64,000 bases of DNA from Shinella fusca (GTDB lineage: Bacteria; Pseudomonadota; Alphaproteobacteria; Rhizobiales; Rhizobiaceae). The position numbers and the translations under genes were made by a program. The stretch is from the NCBI RefSeq assembly GCF_014203155.1, contig NZ_JACHIK010000001.1, positions 248,001-312,000 of the forward strand. Reading direction: 5' to 3'. Each line of letters starts with the position of its first letter. Position 1 is the stretch's first letter. The notes beneath the pieces are model-generated. The model worked only from the letters and a program-made list of their open reading frames with translations. It was not told the origin of the DNA and did no database searches. Shown here piece by piece: positions 8,701 through 15,653 of the stretch.

Positions 8701-9511
8701 CGCGGATGCGCTCGTTGGAAAGCTCGAACTTGCCGGCAACGCGGATCGGGTCCTGCGCCCCCTCGCCCTTCGGCCGCGGCTTTTCCGAAAGGGTGAAGCT
8801 CCCCTGGTATTGCGGGCGGAAATCGACGAGCTTGACGGCACCGTCGAGATCGGCGGCAAAGGCCAGGCGGTCCGGCACGATATGCGTGCGCAGCGAAAGC
8901 GCCCCGTTCTCCACCTGGCCGCTCGCAAGCTGGAAGGCGCCGCTCTCGCCATCGAGCGCCGCCCGCCCGTCGATGCGCCACGGGCCGGCAAGCGATTTTG
9001 CCGAGACCTGCGCATCGAGACCCGTGACGTGGCGGGTGCGGCCGGTCTGCTCGTCGACGAACTCGATCTCGCCGCCGGTGATCGCCACGTTCTCCAGGAC
9101 GACCGTGCGGGCCGGGATGGCGGACTGGCGGCCGCGCGCCCAGTCGAGCGTGCCGTCCTCGAAAAGCTTGATGCGGGCCTTCGGCTCCTCGATGCGCATG
9201 TCGAAGATCAGCGCCTCGCCGGAAAGGAAGGGGGCGAGCTCGGCGTCCATCGAGAAGCGCGCCACCTCCACCAGCGGCTTGCCGTCCTCGGGCGAGCCGA
9301 CGCGAACGTCATTGAGCGTCACCGATGGAAAGGGGATGAGGCGGGCATCGACGCTGCCGTGCACGGTGACGGGCCGGCCCATGATGCGGCTCGCCTCGCG
9401 CTCGAAATCCTGCCGGAAGCTCGTCCAGTCGACGAAAAGCGGGGCGAGCAGCGCCGCAAACAGCGCCACCACCACCAGGCCGCCGACGAAAAGCATGATC
9501 CTAGAAAGCAC
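5720..9511 (-). CDS. Giant AsmA-family protein
   Basis: 1263 residues. One N-terminal membrane anchor (about 5-27, IMLFVGGLVVVALFAALLAP) is followed by the AsmA signature FVDWTSFRQDFEREASRIMG then VTVHGSVDARLIPFPSVTLN. A very long, regular beta-rich body (roughly 60-1080) follows. Such proteins form bridge-like structures thought to carry phospholipid between inner and outer membranes or to affect envelope assembly. The last 180 residues differ: an Ala/Arg/Glu coiled coil (EKQRLRREAALYRARAEARA and similar) and a Gly/Pro tail ending LNFDGLPGLN. It sits 51 nt downstream of nothing on its own strand except the FAD oxidase that follows it in reverse order; its substrate is unknown. Confidence 0.88.
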   Translation of the reverse strand: MLSRIMLFVGGLVVVALFAALLAPLFVDWTSFRQDFEREASRIMGRPVTVHGSVDARLIPFPSVTLNDVRVGSPEDGKPLVEVARFSMDAELAPFLSGEALIFDMRIEEPKARIKLFEDGTLDWARGRQSAIPARTVVLENVAITGGEIEFVDEQTGRTRHVTGLDAQVSAKSLAGPWRIDGRAALDGESGAFQLASGQVENGALSLRTHIVPDRLAFAADLDGAVKLVDFRPQYQGSFTLSEKPRPKGEGAQDPIRVAGKFELSNERIRVPEYRLEAGPRDDPYVVTGEATLDTGRAPEFLLLADGQQIDVNRIGNSGTNGKTGRNPQISARQRLQALLAIAADIPIPQVPGRASLFLPAVVVGDTTVREIRLDVKPDGDGWQVERADALLPGRTALEAKGRLQLGENRGFVGDLLMASNQPSGLATWLAGSVDPEIRKLKTAGFSAKVDLTDELQRFENLEVAVGPASLTGRLERESRSGTAPTLSIELRGNEVELESLKALVGLVAGDASLSAVLDHSIALDIKADRFRAFGETASGVDAVMTAKDGLLTLSRLDVDALAGASLSASGTLGGSLLAPSAGLDIRLKAAAMQPVADLLARHLPAHPLLSRFVAGAGYYDNADLSAHLVLSDEAESPLTVTLSGPVNDGRVDLKLSAGSLDDLLEARGFDLDGSLSNPQSVVLAGQMGLDPLPFDADPDGRIALAVKQPEEGAADVSVTFDAGSTALSAKGTADLSAGDFLAGTLALSVKSDDIEPYLMMNGIAMPQGGAGLPLTLDADVATSAAAVAITGIAGKADRNAFSGALTFDRTAPILKGTGGLRFDTVDLAYLAEAVAGPVSDVSDGSLNGTPLVQPLQDAADVSVALEAGTFWPGLYGAVEGFRGDLAWKGGELTLTDMAGDWLGGKLAGRLKIANADENGLFEARATLSGVDLSKVVWSGPDGAVAAGRADVTLAVDASGKSVRAMAEGASGSGEAQVSGLVVKGIDTGALPSLLSAADGIEGDITPEKVAGFAADAILKDEAALGTVRIPFALAGGSLRFQSVAAEDAGAALTGDADIGLADGSMTARLSVAYKAGEDALAGAEPEVTLSYRGLVDAPGFSLDVQPLANYLSLRRFETERRRVETLQANVLEKQRLRREAALYRARAEARAAAAEAARLQAAEEERRRVEARKRSDEAHAAEEAESLRRKEADDARRLTEAQEEARRLAAQKAAEEARKAEEEAKRRRLPVTPEEGVERGGELPPVGGSGGALNFDGLPGLN

Positions 9512-9562
9512 GCCGCATGCCTCGAATTCCCTTCAATCGCCGCACGATAGCGCGAACGCCGG

Positions 9563-10975
9563 CTACGGAGTCGAAAAAATCTTGCCGGGGTTCATAATGT
9601 TGTGCGGATCGAGCGCCTGCTTGATCTGCCGCATCAGGGTCAGCGATCCGCCGAGCTCCTTCGGCAGGAAGGCCTGCTTGCCCTGGCCGATGCCGTGCTC
9701 GCCCGTGCAGGTGCCGTCCATGGCGAGCGCCCGGGCGTTGAGCCGGCCGACGAAGGCCTCGACCTTCGCCACTTCCGCCGGGTCCTTGTCGTCGAAGACG
9801 ACGCAGGTGTGGAAATTGCCGTCGCCGGCATGGCCGACGATGGGCGCGAGAAGACCGTGCTCCTCGATGTCGCGCTCCGTCTCGGCGACGCAATCGGCCA
9901 GCCGCGAGATCGGCACGCAGACATCGGTCGACAGCGCCGCATAGCCCGGCCGAAGCGCCTTGCACGACCAGTAGACATTGTGCCGCGCCTTCCAGAGCTT
10001 GCCCCGCTCCGCCGCGTCGGCGCTCCACACGAAGGCCCCGCCGCCGCATTCGGCGGCGATCGTGCCGAACTCCTCCGATTGCAGGCGCACGCTCTCCTCG
10101 TTGCCGTGGAATTCCACGAAGAGCGTCGGCTGCTCGGGCAGGGTGAGGCCGGAATAGGCGTTGCAGGCCTGGACCTGCAGGGCGTTGAGCAGCTCGATGC
10201 GGGCGACGGGAATGCCGAGCTGGATCGTCATGATCACGGCGTTGCAGGCATCCTTCAGCGTCGGGAAGCCGCAGATGCCGCCGGCGATGACCGCGGGAAT
10301 GCCCTGCAGGCGCAGCGTCACCGAAGTGAGGACGCCGAGCGTTCCTTCCGCCCCGACGAAAAGCCGCGTCAGGTCGTAGCCCGCCGAGGATTTTCGCGCG
10401 CGGTGGGCGGTGCGGATCTCCTCGCCGGTGGCGGTCACGGCCGTCACCGCCAGCACGTTGTCCTTCATCGTGCCGTAGCGCACGGCGTTCGTGCCCGAAG
10501 CGCGCGTGGAGGCCATGCCGCCGATGGAGGCGTTGGCGCCCGGATCGATGGGGAAGAAGAGGCCCGTATCGCGCAGATAGGTGTTCAGCTCCTCGCGCGT
10601 GATGCCGGGCTCGACGGTGCAGTCGAGATCCTCGGCATTCACCTCGAGAACGCGCTTCATGTTGGAGAAATCGATGGAGATGCCGCCGTTCGGGGCATTC
10701 ACCTGCCCTTCCAGCGAAGAGCCCGTGCCGAAGGGAATGACCGGCACGGCATGGTCCGCGCAAAGCGCCACGACCGCCTGCACGTCCTCGGCGCTCCCGA
10801 CGAAGACGACGCCGTCGGGAAGCTGGGCGGGAATGTAGGTGGTGGTGTGCGCGTGCTGGCTGCGGATCGCCTCGCCCGTCTGGAAACGCTCGCCGAAGCG
10901 CGCCGCAAGCAGCGGCAACACCCCGGCAATGCCCTTCTCGTTGCGTACGCCGCTCCTGATATCCGCCAATGCCAT
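9563..10975 (-). CDS. FAD-linked oxidase, D-lactate/glycolate dehydrogenase type
   Basis: 470 residues from the ATG at 10975, which has a good GAGGA site; the frame runs 59 codons further without homology. Fold of the GlcD/Dld family. An N-terminal PCMH FAD-binding domain carries VPVIPFGTGSSLEGQV at about 78-93, and PGITREELNTYLRDTGLFFP then IGGMASTRASGTNAVRYGTM are typical of 2-hydroxy-acid oxidases. The C-terminal cap contains GEHGIGQGK and ends DPHNIMNPGKIF, both diagnostic. It probably oxidises D-lactate or a related D-2-hydroxy acid, passing electrons to cytochrome c or quinone. No GlcE/GlcF partners are adjacent, which favours a single-subunit D-lactate dehydrogenase. The substrate cannot be fixed from sequence. 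Confidence 0.9.
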   Translation of the reverse strand: MALADIRSGVRNEKGIAGVLPLLAARFGERFQTGEAIRSQHAHTTTYIPAQLPDGVVFVGSAEDVQAVVALCADHAVPVIPFGTGSSLEGQVNAPNGGISIDFSNMKRVLEVNAEDLDCTVEPGITREELNTYLRDTGLFFPIDPGANASIGGMASTRASGTNAVRYGTMKDNVLAVTAVTATGEEIRTAHRARKSSAGYDLTRLFVGAEGTLGVLTSVTLRLQGIPAVIAGGICGFPTLKDACNAVIMTIQLGIPVARIELLNALQVQACNAYSGLTLPEQPTLFVEFHGNEESVRLQSEEFGTIAAECGGGAFVWSADAAERGKLWKARHNVYWSCKALRPGYAALSTDVCVPISRLADCVAETERDIEEHGLLAPIVGHAGDGNFHTCVVFDDKDPAEVAKVEAFVGRLNARALAMDGTCTGEHGIGQGKQAFLPKELGGSLTLMRQIKQALDPHNIMNPGKIFSTP

Positions 10976-11057
10976 GGTAAGGTCCTCACTTCTATGAGGT
11001 TTACTCAGCAAATTGGCGCCCGGCTGTCCAGCCGCAATATCGGGTCGGCGCCGCAAA

Positions 11058-14000
11058 TCACTCCGCCGCGAGCGGCAGGTCGCGCGCGCCGCCGCGCGCC
11101 AGCGCCTCGGCATGCTCCAGCTCGGCGGCAAGGCGCTTCTCCTCGTCGGCATGAGGGCTCGTGAAGCGGGCGATCACCAGATAGGCGACGGGCGTGAGGT
11201 AGAGCGTGACGACCGTGGCGAGGCCGAGGCCGCCGACCAGCACCCAGCCGAGCGAGATGCGCGCCTCGGCGCCCGCCCCGCTCGCCAGCACCAGCGGCAC
11301 GGCGCCGACGACGGTGGCGATCATCGTCATCAGCACGGGACGCAGGCGGATGTTGGCGGCATCCTCGATGGCGCTTCGGATATCCTGCCCGCGGTCGCGA
11401 AGCTGGTTGGCGAATTCGACGATGAGGATGCCGTTCTTCGCCATGATGCCGACGAGCAGCACCAGCCCGATCTGGCTGTAGATGTTGAGCGTCGTCCCCG
11501 TCGCCACCATCGCGAAGACGGCGCAGGCAAGGCCGAGCGGCACCGTCACCATGATGATGATCGAGCTGACGAAGCTCTCGAACTGCGCCGAAAGCACGAG
11601 GAAGATGATGACGATGGCAAAGCCGAAGGTGACGGCAAGGCCGCTCGAATTCTCCTGCAGCGTCGCGGCCTCGGCCATCGGCATCAGCCGGGCGCCGTCC
11701 GGCAGGAGCGGCTGCGCCATCTCCTGGACCATCGACAGCGCATCGCCGAGCGCAAGCCCGTCCTTGAGGCCGGCCGAGAGCGAGACGGCGCGAAGCTGCT
11801 GCTCGCGCGAAAGCTGCGGGGCGACGGCCTTCTCTTCCAGCGAGGCGATGGAGGACATGGGCACGATCTTGCCGTCGCCGGTCTTCAGGAAGATGTTCTC
11901 GAGATCCATCGGGTCGTTGATCGGCGTCGTCGTGGAGGAGAGCTTGACCGGATAGGCCTGCCCCTCGACATAGACGTCGACGACGCTGGTGCCCTCCAGC
12001 ATCGCCTGCAGGGCCGCCGAAAGCCCGGTGATATCGATGCCGAGGTCGGCCGCGCGCTCGCGGTCGATCGTCACGGAAAGCTGCGCCTGGTTGGCCTCGT
12101 AGTTGAGGCGCACGTTCTGGAAGCGCCCGCTGTCCTCGATCTTGCGCACGAGCTCGGCCGCCGCATTGCCGAGCTTGGTGTAGTCGTTGCCGACCAGCGC
12201 GACCTGGAGGCCGTTGCCGGCGCCGCGGATGCCGAGGCTGTTCGGCTGCATGACGAAGGTGCGCACGGAGGGAACGGTCGCGACCGCCTTGTTGATGTCC
12301 TGCACGATCTGCTGCTGCGTGCGGGCGCGCTCCTTCCAGGGCGCGAGCGTCAGCACCATGAAGCCGCTGTTGGTCGAGCCGCCCTGCCCGGAGATCGAGA
12401 AGATGTTGACGATCTCGCCGCTGTCGTAGAGCGGGCGCAGCTTGTTCTCGATCAGCTTCATCTGGTCCTGCGCATATTCCAGCGACACGCCCTGCGGCGC
12501 GTTGACCCGCAGCATGACCATCGAGCGGTCCTCGCTCGGCGTCAGCTCCGACTTGATGGTGAAGAACGAGGTCGCGCCCGCCGCCGTGAAGAGCAGCGCC
12601 ACGACGAAGACGATGAGCGGCGCACCAAGGCAGGCCCGGAGCGTGCGCCGGTAGAAGCCGGATGCCGCCGCGCCGATGCGCGCGAGAACACCGGTATGCC
12701 CATGCTTGACGTCCTTCGTCAGCATGCGCGAGGCAAGCATCGGGCAGAGCGTCAGCGCCACGAAGGAGGAGAGCAGCACCGCGAAGGCGAGCACGAAGCC
12801 GAACTCGCGGAAGAGCCGGCCCGCCTGCCCCGGCAGGAAGGAGAGCGGCACGAAGACGGCGGCGAGCGTCGCGGTGGTCGCGACCACCGCGAAGAACACC
12901 TCCAGCGTGCCGAGGATGGCGGCCGCCCGCGGCTTGAGGCCTTCGGCGCGCCGGCGCACGATGTTCTCCAGCACCACGATGGCGTCGTCCACCACGAGGC
13001 CGGTCGCCAATACGATGGCGAGCAGCGTCAGGATGTTGACGGAAAAGCCCGCCATGTAGATGGCCGCGATGGTGCCGACGAGCGCGATCGGCATGCTGAT
13101 CGTCGGGATCAGCGTCGCGCGCCAGTCGAGCAGGAAGAGGTAGATGACGAGCGTGACGATCAGCACCGCGACGACGAGCGCGATCTCCACCTCGTGGATG
13201 GCGCCGTCGATGAAGACGGCATCGTCGCTGGTGATCTTGAGCTGGGTGCCTTCCGGCAAAACGTTGCCGAGCTGGCCGACCATCTGCTTCACGCCGGCGG
13301 AAATGTCGAGCGTGTTGGACTGCGCCTGGCGGATGATGCCGAGGCCGATGCCCTGCCGCCCGTTGGAGCGCAGCGCCGTCGAGCCCTCGTCGGGCCCGAG
13401 CGTCACCATGGCGACGTCGCCGAGGCGCACGCGGTTCTTCAGGATCAGGTTCTCGAAATCGGCGGGTTTGACGAGGTCGGCCGTCGCGCGCACGGTGATG
13501 TCCTGGCTCTGGCTCTTCAGGGAACCTGCCGGAACGTCGAAGGCGGCGGTGGCGAGCGCATTGCGCAGGTCCGCGACCGTGAGGCCCCGTGCGGCGAGCT
13601 TCGACTGGTCGACATCGACGCGGAAGATCTTCTCCTGGTCGCCGTAGACCACAACGTCGGCAACGCCCTCGACGGAGGCGAGCCTGTCGGTGATCTCGTT
13701 TTCGGCGAGCAGCGTGAGGTCTTCCAGCGACTGCGTGTCGGAGGTCAGCGCAAGGCGCATGATCGGCTGGCTGTCCGCATCGGCCTTGACGACGCGCGGG
13801 TCGTCGGCGCCGTCGGGAATCTGGTTCGTCACGCGGCCGAGCGCGTCGCGCACGTCGTTCGCGGCCTGGTTCACGTCCGTCGTGTCGGAGAACTGCAGCG
13901 TGACGCGGCTGCGGCCGAAGGAGGAGACGGAGGAGATGTCCTTGATGCCCTGGACGCGCGAGACCGCGCCCTCGATCACGTCGGTCAGCTCGCGGTCGAC

Positions 14001-14213
14001 CGTTTCCGGCGAGGCGCCGTCGAAATTGGTGGTGACGCTGATGACGGGCTGGTCGACCGAGGGAAGCTCGCGGATCTCGACGCCCTTGAAGGCGGCAAGG
14101 CCCGCGACGACGATCAGCGTATTGAGCACGAGGGCGAAGATCGGCCGGCGGATGAAAAGCGCGGTGAAGCCCGCCTTGCCGGTATCGTTGTGGCCGGTGG
14201 CTTCCCCCGACAT
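11058..14213 (-). CDS. RND efflux pump, inner-membrane permease (HAE1 type)
   Basis: 1051 residues, the usual size for AcrB/MexB relatives. Proton-driven pump subunit forming a trimer with a periplasmic adaptor. After a cytoplasmic start (MSGEATGHNDTGKAGFTALF) the first helix is at IRRPIFALVLNTLIVVAGLA. TM4 carries the paired aspartates of proton relay in ATGLVVDDAIVVLENIVRRR; the matching lysine is in MAKNGILIVEFANQL. The start overlaps the adaptor stop by one base (TGATG). There is no outer-membrane channel gene nearby. Compared with the second pump at 35.8 kb it is clearly a different subfamily. Its substrates are unknown. Confidence 0.95.
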   Translation of the reverse strand: MSGEATGHNDTGKAGFTALFIRRPIFALVLNTLIVVAGLAAFKGVEIRELPSVDQPVISVTTNFDGASPETVDRELTDVIEGAVSRVQGIKDISSVSSFGRSRVTLQFSDTTDVNQAANDVRDALGRVTNQIPDGADDPRVVKADADSQPIMRLALTSDTQSLEDLTLLAENEITDRLASVEGVADVVVYGDQEKIFRVDVDQSKLAARGLTVADLRNALATAAFDVPAGSLKSQSQDITVRATADLVKPADFENLILKNRVRLGDVAMVTLGPDEGSTALRSNGRQGIGLGIIRQAQSNTLDISAGVKQMVGQLGNVLPEGTQLKITSDDAVFIDGAIHEVEIALVVAVLIVTLVIYLFLLDWRATLIPTISMPIALVGTIAAIYMAGFSVNILTLLAIVLATGLVVDDAIVVLENIVRRRAEGLKPRAAAILGTLEVFFAVVATTATLAAVFVPLSFLPGQAGRLFREFGFVLAFAVLLSSFVALTLCPMLASRMLTKDVKHGHTGVLARIGAAASGFYRRTLRACLGAPLIVFVVALLFTAAGATSFFTIKSELTPSEDRSMVMLRVNAPQGVSLEYAQDQMKLIENKLRPLYDSGEIVNIFSISGQGGSTNSGFMVLTLAPWKERARTQQQIVQDINKAVATVPSVRTFVMQPNSLGIRGAGNGLQVALVGNDYTKLGNAAAELVRKIEDSGRFQNVRLNYEANQAQLSVTIDRERAADLGIDITGLSAALQAMLEGTSVVDVYVEGQAYPVKLSSTTTPINDPMDLENIFLKTGDGKIVPMSSIASLEEKAVAPQLSREQQLRAVSLSAGLKDGLALGDALSMVQEMAQPLLPDGARLMPMAEAATLQENSSGLAVTFGFAIVIIFLVLSAQFESFVSSIIIMVTVPLGLACAVFAMVATGTTLNIYSQIGLVLLVGIMAKNGILIVEFANQLRDRGQDIRSAIEDAANIRLRPVLMTMIATVVGAVPLVLASGAGAEARISLGWVLVGGLGLATVVTLYLTPVAYLVIARFTSPHADEEKRLAAELEHAEALARGGARDLPLAAE

Positions 14214-15379
14214 CACGAGCCCTCCGTGGCCGCGGGCGCCTGCTCGCCTTCGGCCACCTTGCGCACGGCCCCGCCGGGCCGCAGGGTCTGCACGCCTTCC
14301 GTGACCACCTGGTCGCCTTCGGCAAGCTCCGCCTTCACCAGCACCATGTCGGGATTGCGCTGGACGATATGGACCGGCACGCGCTCGACCTTGTCGCCCT
14401 TGACGCGCCAGATGTAGGAGCCGTCCGCGCTCCACTGCACGGAGAGCGGATCGACGCTCGGATAGAGGTCGCCGGCAAAGCGCATCGTCACCTGGAAGGA
14501 CATGCCTGCGCGCAGCACATCCTCGGGATTGGCTATCCGGGCGCGCACGCGCAGGGTGCGGCTTTCCTGCTCGATGCGGTTGTCGATGGCCTGCACCGTG
14601 CCGGAGAAAGTCTCGCCCGGCCGCGCCACGGCCGTCGCCGAGACCTCGCCGCCGACGCGCACGGAGGTGGCGAAGCGCTCGGGCACCCAGAAGTCGACGA
14701 GGATTTCCGAACGGTCGTCGATGCGGGCGATCGCCGTCGAGGTCGTGACGTAGTCGCCCGGATTGACCGAGATGATGCCGACCACGCCGCCATAGGGCGC
14801 GGTGATGTCGCGGCGGCTGAGGGCAAGCTCGGCGTTGCGCAGGGCAAGTTCCGACGCCTTCACCGCGGTTTCCGCATCCTGCAGTTCGGCGAGGCTGGTG
14901 GAGGAGCGCAGGTTCTGGACGCGCTTCAGCTTCTGCTCGGCGCTGTCGCGGGCCACGCGCGCCTGGTCGGCGGCGATCTTCTGCTCCTCGCTGTCGAGCC
15001 GGGCGATGACCTGCCCCTGTTCCACGCGCTCGCCCGACTGGACGAGCACGTCCGTGAGGTTGCCGGTCGCATAGGGCGTCACGGTCACGGTGCGGATCGC
15101 CTCGCCGTCGCCGATGGCATTCAGCCGGTCGTTGACGACGGCCATGGCGACGGGCTTGGTGGCCACGAGCGTCGGCCCGTTGCCGAAGCCGCGGCGCCCG
15201 CCCGCCTTCTGGCCGCCGTCCGCCTTGTCTTCACCGGCCGGCGCGATCGCGGCGACGAGTTTGCCGGGAAGGCCGGCAGCCTCCAGCATGTCGTTCGCCC
15301 CGGGCACGAAGCGACCCCAAAGCAGAACCCCGGCCGCGATGACGCCGGTGCCGATGAGGAGCTGTTTCCAAACCCGCAT
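14213..15379 (-). CDS. RND efflux membrane-fusion (adaptor) protein
   Basis: 388 residues. Links the RND permease to an outer-membrane channel. A single N-terminal helix (about 6-24, LLIGTGVIAAGVLLWGRFVP) anchors it; there is no lipobox, unlike the adaptor at 38.9 kb. Next come a barrel-sandwich half (VTPYATGNLTDVLVQSGERV then EQGQVIARLDSEEQ), a coiled-coil hairpin (AADQARVARDSAEQKLKRVQ) and the second half (GGVVGIISVNPGDYV). The start at 15379 has a GGAGAAAG site; upstream frame extension is spurious. It is the first gene of the two-gene pump operon. Paired palindromes at 15480-15526 are the likely control sites. Confidence 0.95.
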   Translation of the reverse strand: MRVWKQLLIGTGVIAAGVLLWGRFVPGANDMLEAAGLPGKLVAAIAPAGEDKADGGQKAGGRRGFGNGPTLVATKPVAMAVVNDRLNAIGDGEAIRTVTVTPYATGNLTDVLVQSGERVEQGQVIARLDSEEQKIAADQARVARDSAEQKLKRVQNLRSSTSLAELQDAETAVKASELALRNAELALSRRDITAPYGGVVGIISVNPGDYVTTSTAIARIDDRSEILVDFWVPERFATSVRVGGEVSATAVARPGETFSGTVQAIDNRIEQESRTLRVRARIANPEDVLRAGMSFQVTMRFAGDLYPSVDPLSVQWSADGSYIWRVKGDKVERVPVHIVQRNPDMVLVKAELAEGDQVVTEGVQTLRPGGAVRKVAEGEQAPAATEGS

Positions 15380-15479
15380 GCAATCTTTCTCCGATGGAAG
15401 CGAACCGTCACGTACTGCACCGCGACATAGACCAACTATCCCGCTTTGAGAATGAACGGACAATGAAAGAATGCGATCA

Positions 15480-15526
15480 TTACGGAATTGTAAGATTGGC
15501 GGCCCCCTGCCTTACCGAACCGTAAG
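15480..15526 (-). promoter_or_regulatory. Two related palindromes, candidate operators of the RND pump operon
   Basis: Two imperfect inverted repeats of the same type lie 100-150 bp upstream of the adaptor start: CTTACAATTCCGTAA (15480-15494, read on the minus strand) and CTTACGGTTCGGTAAG (15511-15526). Their centres are about 32 bp apart, roughly three helical turns. No regulator gene lies beside the pump, so the binding protein would be encoded elsewhere. Confidence 0.45.
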
Positions 15527-15653
15527 AAAAGGCCGCCCTCTTCCGGCAGCCCGCCGTCGCGCCGCCGGCCGCCGTCCCCGTAATCTAGCACCCCGGGAAT
15601 AAAAGCAGAACGGAAAACTGGCCTTTCGGTCCCGAATCACTACATTGAGCCGC

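Noticed and set aside
5972-9550. 1192-codon open frame on the plus strand opposite the AsmA gene
   Set aside because: It mirrors the real gene in a GC-rich sequence, is dominated by Arg/Ala/Gly/His with no domain, and its opposite strand is a good AsmA homologue. The same reasoning removed the long frames at 15585-18020, 35283-39110, 11013-14417, 61733-63946 and 56593-58515.
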